Part shown: positions 1-7,537 of the stretch, one piece after another | Layout of the letters: each line of letters opens with the position of its first letter | How positions within the stretch are numbered: position 1 is the stretch's first letter | NCBI RefSeq assembly: GCF_003436425.1 | Contig: NZ_QSPK01000027.1 | Coordinates: forward strand, 12,601 to 32,003 | Source of the DNA: Eubacterium sp. TM05-53 | GTDB lineage: Bacteria; Bacillota_I; Bacilli_A; Erysipelotrichales; Erysipelotrichaceae | DNA length: 19,403 nt | Reading direction: 5' to 3' | Notes under the pieces: generated by a model | What the model saw: the letters and a program-made list of their open reading frames with translations, nothing else | The model's database searches: none | Told to the model about the DNA's origin: nothing | Position numbers and translations under genes: made by a program

Positions 1-2360
1 TTGTAGATCAGTATAATGATGAAAATGGTATGGAGAATGCCAAGGCAGAATTAGAGGTGGCACAAGCAGATTTAACTGGTGCACAAGCAAATGTTGAAAC
101 TATGCAGTCTGCACTTGCACAAGCACAATCTGAATATGATGCAGCTGTAATGGCAAGTCAAAATGCTCAGGCAAATTATGATAATGCATCTAGTGAACTA
201 GAAACGGCTAAGAATAATTTAGAAACGGCTCAAGCATCCTTAGAAAAAGCGCAGGCAGACTATGATGCAAACCAGAAGGAGATTGAGGCAAAGAAGAATG
301 AAATCACTTCATTAAATACACAGATTAGTTCCGCTCAAAATGAAGTGAATGAGGCACAATCGGATTATGATAAAGCTTTAAATGATTATAATTCAACAAC
401 ATCTCCATTAGATCAGGATAAGAAGAAATTGAGTGATTTTGAAACGCAGTATGCGACAGATTTAGCTCGATTAAATGAAGGAAGTAAAGGATATTTTGAT
501 TCTATAGGAGCTTCAAAAGCGGTTGAAGATGTGTTTGATAAAAATAATTCAAATGCCGCCAGAGCGGATTTGGCATCATACACACAAATGGGGCAAAAGG
601 ATGATGCGACAAGTCTAGAAAATATGCAGGCAGCCATTGCGTATCTAAAAGAATGTAATGATATTCGTAAAAAAGAAGGTTTATCTGAATTAAAAGTTAG
701 TACTTGGTTAATGGCGGTTGCACAGGTAAACGCAAACTATGCGAAAACACATATTGAACATGCGAAAGTATATTCAACGCCTGAAAACCTTGCGTGGGGT
801 TATGGAGAAGCGAGCACATCAGGAAGCCCATATAGAGGTTGGTATGATGAAGAAAAGGCGGAATGTTTAGCTGGAAATCAAAATTTTTCGGATGTAGGTC
901 ATTATAAGAATATTGTGAATAGTCGCTATACCATTACAGGTTTTGCGGTCGGCACAAATGGAAATTTTAGCACAGTTCATACGCAAGAGTTTGGAACGAA
1001 TTTATATGGTGTAGAAAATGAAGTTCAAATGACAGTTTCAGAATTTGAACAATCCTTCAATACCTACTACAACAACTTAAAATCCGTAGATGCCCAGCAT
1101 AAAGCTTTACAAGATGCCGTAAAGAATGCGTCTGGCTCTACTACTAAGGATGATAGTTCTTTGAAGAGTGCATTAGCTTTATTGAATTCTAAAAAGGATA
1201 CACTTACAGGATTACAAAATCAATTGTCTACATTGAATATGTCTAAGGCAAATTTAGAAAAGGCTTCGGCTTCTAAAAAAGATGTGATTGCACAAGAAGA
1301 AGTAAAGGTTTCTAATGCTGAAAATACAGTAACTCAAAAGGCAACTACAAAAGAGAATGCAGACAAGGCATTAAAAGAGACTTTAAGTGTTGTAAAAGAA
1401 AAAGATTCAGTGAAAGTATTGGCTGAATCTAAGATAAATGAAGCGAAGGATTCATTAACATCTATTCAAACAAAAGTGGATACATTAACGGATGATATTG
1501 AAAATTGGGATACAAATAAAGATAAAGCTATGAAGGCTTTGGATCAGGCAAATACAGATTTAGCTGCTGCTAAAGAGAATGTTACTAAAGCATCAGCTAC
1601 ATTAGAAAGTTTGAATGCTGAATTGGATGTATTAAAGGCAGCTCAAAATGAAGCACAGGCAAAGGCAGATAAGGAAAATGCTGTGTTAGCGAATACTCGA
1701 GCTTCATTTGATGAAAAGAATAGTCTATTTGAAGCTGCTCAAAAGAAAGTATTGGATTATGAGGCTACTATTCAAGGGATTGAAACAGCTAAAAAAGATG
1801 TAGAAACATTAGGTGCTCGTATTCATGAATTAACGGCTTTGAAAGAAAAATCTGAACAAGATATTTCGAATTTAAAGGCTGAGGTTTCTAAATTAAATAC
1901 TTCATTAACAGAAAACAAAGCGAATGCATTGCCATATGAACAAATGAAGAATGTATTGAATAGTGTAATGACAAATGGAACAAAGGCAGATTTAAGTGGA
2001 GTACAAGATGAGGCTATGCGAACATTATTGGCACAGTTATCAAGTGATGTGGATGAACTACAAGAAATCAATGTGGCATTAACAACCGCAAAAGATAGTT
2101 ATGCGAAAAAATACAATGTATATCTAGATGCCAAACAAGATTTGATGGATGCAGAAAAAGCATACAGCACAGCTATGCAGTCATTGAATGATTACTTGTT
2201 AGAACCAACGGTGGTTAAGACAAGTGATACTACGGTAACTACAAATGATTCTGTTAACACAGGTGTAGAAACAAATGTGATGGGATCTATGTTGATGGCA
2301 GGACTTGCGGGTCTAGGATTAGTCGGCGTATTAAATAAAAAGAGAAGGAAGGAGAAATAA
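1..2360 (+). CDS. Wall-anchored coiled-coil surface protein with CAP domain (5' end missing)
   Basis: The reading frame is open from base 3, and its first codons (VDQYNDENGME) match an internal stretch of the neighbouring gene at 2537-5668, so the true start lies left of the window. Order of parts: Ala/Gln/Glu-rich heptad-like coiled coil; a CAP/SCP (PR-1-like) domain at about nt 610-1000; a second long coiled coil; a Thr/Val-rich linker; and a sorting-like tail. In the CAP domain the candidate cavity residues are His (759-761), Glu of PENLAWGY (783-785), His of GHYKNI (900-902) and His of VHTQEF (978-980). The tail reads VNTGVETN, then a hydrophobic segment (MLMAGLAGLGLVGVL), then KKRRKEK. 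That is a sortase-signal layout, but with VNTG where LPxTG is expected. It is probably exported and attached to the cell wall. CAP proteins of bacteria have no single agreed function. The paralog downstream points to tandem duplication. Confidence 0.85.
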   Translation, partial: VDQYNDENGMENAKAELEVAQADLTGAQANVETMQSALAQAQSEYDAAVMASQNAQANYDNASSELETAKNNLETAQASLEKAQADYDANQKEIEAKKNEITSLNTQISSAQNEVNEAQSDYDKALNDYNSTTSPLDQDKKKLSDFETQYATDLARLNEGSKGYFDSIGASKAVEDVFDKNNSNAARADLASYTQMGQKDDATSLENMQAAIAYLKECNDIRKKEGLSELKVSTWLMAVAQVNANYAKTHIEHAKVYSTPENLAWGYGEASTSGSPYRGWYDEEKAECLAGNQNFSDVGHYKNIVNSRYTITGFAVGTNGNFSTVHTQEFGTNLYGVENEVQMTVSEFEQSFNTYYNNLKSVDAQHKALQDAVKNASGSTTKDDSSLKSALALLNSKKDTLTGLQNQLSTLNMSKANLEKASASKKDVIAQEEVKVSNAENTVTQKATTKENADKALKETLSVVKEKDSVKVLAESKINEAKDSLTSIQTKVDTLTDDIENWDTNKDKAMKALDQANTDLAAAKENVTKASATLESLNAELDVLKAAQNEAQAKADKENAVLANTRASFDEKNSLFEAAQKKVLDYEATIQGIETAKKDVETLGARIHELTALKEKSEQDISNLKAEVSKLNTSLTENKANALPYEQMKNVLNSVMTNGTKADLSGVQDEAMRTLLAQLSSDVDELQEINVALTTAKDSYAKKYNVYLDAKQDLMDAEKAYSTAMQSLNDYLLEPTVVKTSDTTVTTNDSVNTGVETNVMGSMLMAGLAGLGLVGVLNKKRRKEK

Positions 2361-2436
2361 TTATTGTAGATTATACGGATTTTGAAGGGGAATGATTGGT
2401 AAATTGACATGTGAAAAGAAATGGGAGGAAATGGTA

Positions 2437-2508
2437 ATGATAGAAGTATTCATGGTGATTATTGGGTGTATGGTTTCAATTATGTTTGTAGATTCAATTC
2501 GAATTTAG
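2437..2508 (+). CDS. Possible tiny hydrophobic peptide (23 aa)
   Basis: The ORF encodes MIEVFMVIIGCMVSIMFVDS followed by IRI. A strong GGAGGAA site (2424-2430) lies 6 nt before this ATG; an in-frame ATG at 2431 would be too close to it. The peptide is almost entirely hydrophobic and could form one membrane helix. It fills most of the 176-nt gap between the two surface-protein genes and lies 28 nt before the next gene. No family is recognised. It could be a small membrane peptide, a leader peptide for the downstream gene, or chance. Confidence 0.35.
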   Translation: MIEVFMVIIGCMVSIMFVDSIRI

Positions 2509-2536
2509 AGTTTAAGAAATAGGAGGAAATAAGATT

Positions 2537-5500
2537 ATGAAGAAAAAGAATGAAAAGATTTTAGTGAGTGCAATTGCAGGGATGACTGCATTACAAGGGT
2601 TTGGTTCAACTATGATGGGGGTAAGTGCACATGAGGAAAATTTAGCGCAAACACATGTTGCCAAAGTAAAACAAGAGACTTCAAAGAAAGATAATTTAGA
2701 AGGGCAGCTACATGATACTAAGCAGGTGGTTGATGAAAGGGTTAGAGCAGAAAAGAAGGCTGAAGAAGCAGTGGGTATAGCTAAACATGAGGTTGAGGTT
2801 GTACAAACGGATTATGACGCACAAGATCAAGTGGTTCAACAAAACTATCAGGTTGTGTATGATGCGATTATGAAGGAATTACAACCTTTGATGGATGAAA
2901 TTCATAGTTTAGAAGCGCAGATTCAAGAAGCCAAGACGGATTTGGATAAAAAAATTAGTGCCAGTCAAAAGGCGGCAGCGGATTTAGAAGAAGCACAAAA
3001 TACATTGGTCGAAAAGAAGAGTGCGTTAGAAGAGCTTCAGGCAAAGTTAGAGTCTTTTGGCAATGTAGAAGATTTGACAAAGGAATTAGAAGAAGCTACA
3101 AATGAAAAGGCTGTTGCTGAAGCAACTGTAAATGAGGCACAACAACATGTGGATGAAACAAATGCCACATTATCGAATGCAACGCAGGATGTGAATGCTA
3201 AACAACAAGCGGTTGATCAAGCAACTGAAGAATACAATGTTGCATTAGAGGATGCTTCTAAAAAGCAGGAAATTGTTAAAGAAAAACAAGACTTAGTAGA
3301 TTCTTATAATGATGAGAATGGCTTTGAAAAATGTGAGGCTGAATTAGAACAAGCCAAAACGGATTTAGATGTTGCCAATGATAATCTTGAACAGGCTAAA
3401 GAAAAAGTAGATGCAGCTACTGCGGCTTATGATGAGGCGGTTTCATCTCAACAACAAGCGCAACAAGATTATGATGCGGCTTGCCAAGAATTAGCGAATG
3501 CGAATACTTCATTATCGCAAACAAAAGAAGCGTTGGATAAAGCACAACAAAAGAGTGAAGCTTCACAGTCACAATTAGAATCAAAAAACAATGAGATTGT
3601 AGATTTAAATACTAAGATTGAGGGTGCACAATCGGATGTGGATAAGGCACAGTCGGATTATGATAAGGCATTGAATGAATATAATAGTATTTCAAGTCCG
3701 GTTGAACAGGCTCAGAAAAAGCTAAGTGAATTTGAATCTAAATATGCGACAGATCTAGCTCGATTAAACCAAGGTAGTAAGGGGTACTTTGATTCAATTG
3801 GAGCATCTGACATGGCTGATTTTGTGTTTGATACGAATTGTGATAATGAGGCAAGAGCTCATTTGGCATCGTATACAAAGATGGGACAGACAGATGATGC
3901 GACAAGTCTAGAGAATATGCAGGCATCCATTGCGTATTTAAAGGAATGTAACGAGATTCGTAAACAGGAAGGTTTATCTGAATTAAAAGTCAGTGCATGG
4001 CTTATGGCCATTGCGCAGGTAAACGCAAACTATTCAAAAATAAATGTGAGTCATGCAGGAATGTACGCATGTGCGGAAAATCTTTCGTGGGGCTATGGCT
4101 ATGCCAATACGTCAGGAAGTCCTTTTAGAGGTTGGTATGATGAGGAAAAGGCAGATTATTTAGCTGGTAATCCTAAGCATAAAACTGTTGCTCATTATAA
4201 GAATATTGTGGAACCAGAATTTACAGTAACTGGATTTGCACTTGGTACAAATGGTCCACATGGTATGGTTCATACACAAGAATTTTTGGATGAAGTCATG
4301 GGTGTTGATGATGAAGTTCAGATGAGTGTTTCTGAATTTGAACAGTCTTTCAATAACTACTGCAACAACTTAAAATCTGTAGATGCAAAGCATAAAGCTT
4401 TACAGAATGCCGTTAAGAATGCGTCTGGAACAACTGTAAAGGATGATAGTTCATTGAAGAGCGCAATGGCTTTATTGAATTCGAAAAAGAATACACTAGC
4501 TGGATTACAGAATCAATTGGCGCAGGCAAACCAAGCTAAGAAAGATCTTTCAAATCAGGTTTCTACAAATCAAAATCGTGTTTCGGAATTAAAGGGTTCT
4601 TTACAGAATGTATCGGATGTAGTGAAACAAAAGGAAAGTGTTAAGGCTAATAAGAATGAGAAGTTAAATGCAGCTACAAAGATTGTGGATTCTAAGCGTT
4701 CTGAAAAGGAGGCAAAAGAAAAAGATTTTGTAGCTACACAAAAAGAACAGTCTACGATTCAGAATAAGGTGGATACATTAAGGGATCGTTTAAATAACTG
4801 GGATGCTTATAAGGAGCAGGCTGGTGTGGATTTAAAATCCGCAAAAGAAGATTTTGAAAAGGCAAATGCACAGATTGGTGTGTCAAAAACAAAATTGGAT
4901 CAATTAAAAGATGAACATTCAAAGGCTGTGGAAGTACAGAATGAGGCGCAGTCAAAAACTGATGAAATGCTGGAGATTTTACATCAAAAACAGGCTTCTT
5001 TAGATACAAGCATGAATCGTTACAATGCTGCAAAACAAGCGAGTGATGATTATAAGAATACGGTGGATGGTTTAGAAAGGGTTAAACAAGAGTTGAGTGA
5101 TACTTCAAACCGTATTGAAACATTAAAGGGTGAGCAACAGTTTTTAAAGACACAGATTCAAGAAAAGACGGATCAAATTCAATTATTGAATGAAGATTTA
5201 ATGAAGAATAAGAGTGAGGCTTTGCCACATCAAATGCTAATGAATTTGTTGAATGAAACAAAGGCAAATGGCAGTAAGGTTGACTTATCCTCTGTTCAAG
5301 ATGAAGGCCTAAAAAATCATATGACAAGTCTAGGTAAAGATGTGGATGCACTTAAGAAAATTCAGACAAAATTGGATGCAGCCAAGAAGAATTATGAGGA
5401 TACATACAATGTATATATGGATGCGAAATCAAGTCGTTTGGATGCAGAAACAAGCTACAATAAGGCAATGCAGGAATTGAATGCATATTTGATGCAAAAA

Positions 5501-5668
5501 ACTGAAACAGAGCCTAAACAAGAAATTGTGAAAACTTCGGTTCAGACAAATTCAGATTCAGTCAATACAGGTGTAGAGACAAAAGCATTTGTTCCTATGA
5601 TGGCAAGCATGTTGGCAGCACTTGGCGTGATTGGTGTAGTGAATAAAAAACGAAAGGAAGAAGATTAA
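2537..5668 (+). CDS. Wall-anchored coiled-coil surface protein with CAP domain
   Basis: This 1043-aa protein starts at an ATG 10 nt after AGGAGG (2521-2526). Residues 1-31 look like a signal peptide: Lys-rich start, hydrophobic core, probable cleavage after VSA. A long Gln/Ala/Glu-rich coiled coil follows to about residue 450. Then comes a CAP/SCP domain (about 455-590) with H506, E514 (AENLSWGY), H553 (AHYKNI) and H579/E582 (VHTQEF). A second coiled coil runs to about 990. The end has DSVNTGVET, a hydrophobic helix and KKRKEED, the layout of a sortase signal but without LPxTG. It is closely similar to the gene before it across the CAP domain and both flanks, so the pair is a tandem duplication. 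A likely role is at the cell surface (adhesion, ligand binding or wall-associated activity); the exact role cannot be read from sequence. It ends in a terminator shared with the convergent regulator gene. Confidence 0.88.
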   Translation: MKKKNEKILVSAIAGMTALQGFGSTMMGVSAHEENLAQTHVAKVKQETSKKDNLEGQLHDTKQVVDERVRAEKKAEEAVGIAKHEVEVVQTDYDAQDQVVQQNYQVVYDAIMKELQPLMDEIHSLEAQIQEAKTDLDKKISASQKAAADLEEAQNTLVEKKSALEELQAKLESFGNVEDLTKELEEATNEKAVAEATVNEAQQHVDETNATLSNATQDVNAKQQAVDQATEEYNVALEDASKKQEIVKEKQDLVDSYNDENGFEKCEAELEQAKTDLDVANDNLEQAKEKVDAATAAYDEAVSSQQQAQQDYDAACQELANANTSLSQTKEALDKAQQKSEASQSQLESKNNEIVDLNTKIEGAQSDVDKAQSDYDKALNEYNSISSPVEQAQKKLSEFESKYATDLARLNQGSKGYFDSIGASDMADFVFDTNCDNEARAHLASYTKMGQTDDATSLENMQASIAYLKECNEIRKQEGLSELKVSAWLMAIAQVNANYSKINVSHAGMYACAENLSWGYGYANTSGSPFRGWYDEEKADYLAGNPKHKTVAHYKNIVEPEFTVTGFALGTNGPHGMVHTQEFLDEVMGVDDEVQMSVSEFEQSFNNYCNNLKSVDAKHKALQNAVKNASGTTVKDDSSLKSAMALLNSKKNTLAGLQNQLAQANQAKKDLSNQVSTNQNRVSELKGSLQNVSDVVKQKESVKANKNEKLNAATKIVDSKRSEKEAKEKDFVATQKEQSTIQNKVDTLRDRLNNWDAYKEQAGVDLKSAKEDFEKANAQIGVSKTKLDQLKDEHSKAVEVQNEAQSKTDEMLEILHQKQASLDTSMNRYNAAKQASDDYKNTVDGLERVKQELSDTSNRIETLKGEQQFLKTQIQEKTDQIQLLNEDLMKNKSEALPHQMLMNLLNETKANGSKVDLSSVQDEGLKNHMTSLGKDVDALKKIQTKLDAAKKNYEDTYNVYMDAKSSRLDAETSYNKAMQELNAYLMQKTETEPKQEIVKTSVQTNSDSVNTGVETKAFVPMMASMLAALGVIGVVNKKRKEED

Positions 5669-5685
5669 TCTCCTCTTCCTTTTAT
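5654..5685. terminator. Bidirectional terminator between convergent genes
   Basis: AAGGAAGA (5654-5661) pairs with TCTTCCTT (5674-5681), and the inner AGAT (5662-5665) pairs with ATCT (5668-5671). T-rich sequence follows on the plus strand, and an A-run before the stem gives a T-run on the minus strand. The hairpin contains the stop codon of the surface protein (5666-5668) and touches the stop of the regulator (5682-5684), so it can serve both genes. Confidence 0.65.
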
Positions 5686-6899
5686 TGGTTGTATTTGTTT
5701 TCTAAATCTTTGCGAATTGAACGATAGTTTTCGATGATTTTATTGGCCATTTTTTGTTGAGTTTCACTGAATTTTTCATCATTTAAAATAATGGCATCTG
5801 CACCAAAACGTTTGAAATAATTATGGATTTGGAATGAAGAACCGCATACCTTGTATATTGAATATTCACCAATTTGATCGATTTTATCAATATAAGTAGG
5901 TTTAAATGTATAGATAATTTCCAATAGGGAAACACCATTTTCTGTAAGAGCTACAATAGTATGTTCTCCTGGCTTTTGTTGGGCAGAAGAAGGACAATAT
6001 AAAATAGATTCTTCTAATGCTTGTTGTTGTTCCTCTGTAATTTGAATGGGATCCTTGGATAATTTAATGATGTTACCAATATTATCAAGACGATAGGAAA
6101 TACAAAGTGTAATGATTTGACCAGGATTGTGTTTATCCTCTGTTTTTACAACACCTAATACATAGTTATGATTTTCTTCAGGTGAATGAACAAGTTTATA
6201 TGGGTAAAAATTCGTATAGTTTTTATCCGCTTTATATTTAATGAGAATTGTATTTCCATTCTGAATGTATTTTTTGATTGCCTTGAACTTCTTTTTAAAT
6301 ATAATCTGTTCACGAATATATTGTGGGTGTCCTAAATAAGATTTAAACATAGAGTAAAAAAAATCACTGACGGAAGAAAATGAGTTATTTAGTGAGTATT
6401 CATTTTTTATATCAGAATAAATATATTCATTTTCTCTTGTTTGTTTTACTTTTATGATTTTTTTCTTGTTTTTTATCTTTTTACCAATTGAAGTATCTAT
6501 TTCGCCCACGATAAAAGGGGAGAGTGCATTGACAGATGCATCCGTCAAAAGTGGAAGATAGTGTTTCAAAGTATTTTTTATTACGTTTGTTTTTTGTTCT
6601 TTTTCTAAATTGAATTCATCATAGTAATTGAGCATGATAGCAGAAATAAACGCATTACGAATTGGAATAACAGTACCATCCTTCGCTTTTCTAGAAAAAC
6701 CAAAATCAATGGCATCTTGGTCTAGTTTCGTTACAGTATCTATATCTGCATATACATTTGTTGATTCATTAACATTATACACATTTTCATTCTTTTTTAT
6801 GAGTGGCTTGATTCCTTTGTTTATCTCTTGCCTCAGCATATCTTCATATTTTGTTTTATCCACATCCTTGTTACAAACAGGACACTTAATATAAGCCAT
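5682..6899 (-). CDS. WYL-domain transcriptional regulator-like protein
   Basis: The protein has 405 aa, starting at the ATG at 6899, 7 nt after AGGAGG (minus strand, 6912-6907); an upstream in-frame TTG at 6905 is too close to that site. The N-terminus has one CxxC (CPVCNKD, C6/C9), like half a zinc ribbon, followed by a helical region with no clear classical HTH. Residues of about 200-280 fit a WYL domain: ILIKYKADKNYTNFYPYKLV, then NYVLGVV, then ISYRLDNIGNI. Residues of about 325-375 (LLEIIYTF to FGADAIIL) resemble the C-terminal extension of WYL regulators. WYL domains bind ligands, often nucleic acids or nucleotides, and some control CRISPR loci. This gene lies about 500 nt from the CRISPR leader and is divergent from it, so control of the locus is possible but inferred. 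DNA binding would have to come from the unusual N-terminus. Confidence 0.7.
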   Translation of the reverse strand: MAYIKCPVCNKDVDKTKYEDMLRQEINKGIKPLIKKNENVYNVNESTNVYADIDTVTKLDQDAIDFGFSRKAKDGTVIPIRNAFISAIMLNYYDEFNLEKEQKTNVIKNTLKHYLPLLTDASVNALSPFIVGEIDTSIGKKIKNKKKIIKVKQTRENEYIYSDIKNEYSLNNSFSSVSDFFYSMFKSYLGHPQYIREQIIFKKKFKAIKKYIQNGNTILIKYKADKNYTNFYPYKLVHSPEENHNYVLGVVKTEDKHNPGQIITLCISYRLDNIGNIIKLSKDPIQITEEQQQALEESILYCPSSAQQKPGEHTIVALTENGVSLLEIIYTFKPTYIDKIDQIGEYSIYKVCGSSFQIHNYFKRFGADAIILNDEKFSETQQKMANKIIENYRSIRKDLENKYNQ

Positions 6900-6927
6900 A
6901 TTCAATCCTCCTATGAACTATAAGTAA

Positions 6928-6956
6928 AGTGTAAACAATATTCTTTCTTAATTCAA
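6928..6956 (-). promoter_or_regulatory. Candidate promoter of the WYL regulator gene
   Basis: On the minus strand, TTGAAT (6956-6951) is followed after 17 nt by TACACT (6933-6928). This is a partial sigma-A match (4 of 6 in the -10). It would start the mRNA near 6921, about 20 nt before the start codon, leaving room for the AGGAGG site. Confidence 0.35.
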
Positions 6957-7219
6957 ATAGTTTTTAATACAAAAGGTGTTCGATTTTAATAGATTAAAGG
7001 TTATTAAAATACATAAATACATTAGTAAATATGTTCTTAGGACTCCATTTTTGAATTCATATTTGTATTCAATAAGAAACAACATGCTCTAAATCAAGCA
7101 CATAATGGAACTATAGAATTACGGAACCTACAATGATATTAATTGGGTAAAATTTGAATGTATATTAGCACGAATGATTCCGTATATACAGACATATAAG
7201 AATGGAGGGAAAATAAAAT
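6957..7219. other. Non-coding stretch between regulator and small membrane ORF
   Basis: This AT-rich region has stops in all frames. No convincing gene, RNA or repeat was seen. It must carry whatever promoter drives the small ORF at 7220, but no clear -35/-10 pair was found. Confidence 0.4.
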
Positions 7220-7345
7220 ATGAATGATGCGATTGTATATTACAAAGTTGTGAATACACTTTTATTAATTATTAATTTCATGATGTGTCTAACACTACGA
7301 CATTATTATAAACGCTTAGAGACTATGACCAATCTTGATAAATAA
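7220..7345 (+). CDS. Small single-helix membrane protein (41 aa), unknown
   Basis: The ATG is 9 nt after a strong GGAGGGA site (7204-7210). The 41-aa product is MNDAIVYYKVVNTLLLIINF, continuing MMCLTLRHYYKRLETMTNLDK. It has a hydrophobic centre (about residues 11-26) followed by a basic stretch (RHYYKR), which suggests one membrane helix with the C-terminus inside. It sits alone between the regulator and the CRISPR leader, 50 nt before the conserved leader begins. No family is recognised. The good ribosome site and clean topology support a real gene; the short length and lack of relatives in view keep this uncertain. A link with the CRISPR locus is only positional. Confidence 0.5.
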   Translation: MNDAIVYYKVVNTLLLIINFMMCLTLRHYYKRLETMTNLDK

Positions 7346-7395
7346 TGGATGTAATTATTCAACCTAGGTAATCGTAAGTCAAAAAGTAGCTAAAA

Positions 7396-7467
7396 TTTTC
7401 GACCATCTACCTAAAATGAGCACTTTTTTCTTAGAAAATCAGACCAAAAAAGCGAGATGGTCGAAAA
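7396..7467. repeat. Long-range inverted repeat in leader 1
   Basis: TTTTCGACCATCT (7396-7408) and its perfect reverse complement AGATGGTCGAAAA (7455-7467) are separated by 46 nt. The same arms with the same 46-nt gap occur in leader 2. They could be paired protein-binding sites (regulator or adaptation host factor) or the base of a DNA/RNA stem. Confidence 0.85.
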
Positions 7468-7502
7468 AATAGGCCAAAAATCACCCGATTTACACCATTT
7501 TA

Positions 7503-7531
7503 TTTAATAAAAGCCAAAAATGTGCTATATT
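7503..7531 (+). promoter_or_regulatory. Array 1 promoter
   Basis: TTTAAT (7503-7508), 17 nt, then TATATT (7526-7531; 5 of 6 to TATAAT). Leader 2 has the same pair and spacing. The predicted start, about 7 nt downstream, falls at 7538, the first base of repeat 1. Confidence 0.6.
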
Positions 7532-7537
7532 TACTAG

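Larger units (their letters stand above)
7396..7537 (+). promoter_or_regulatory. CRISPR leader 1
   Basis: These 142 nt directly before array 1 align without net gaps to the 142 nt before array 2 (18652-18793). The first 26 nt are identical. The next 33 nt differ at about half of positions. The 15 nt from AGATGGTCG onward are identical. The last 51 nt differ at only 7 positions. This is the expected site for Cas1-Cas2 spacer insertion and for the array promoter. Its position opposite the degenerate terminal repeat fixes the array orientation as plus. Confidence 0.88.

Noticed and set aside
2404..2409. Perfect TTGACA box before the second surface gene
   Set aside because: No acceptable -10 box lies 16-18 nt downstream, so it was not called a promoter.
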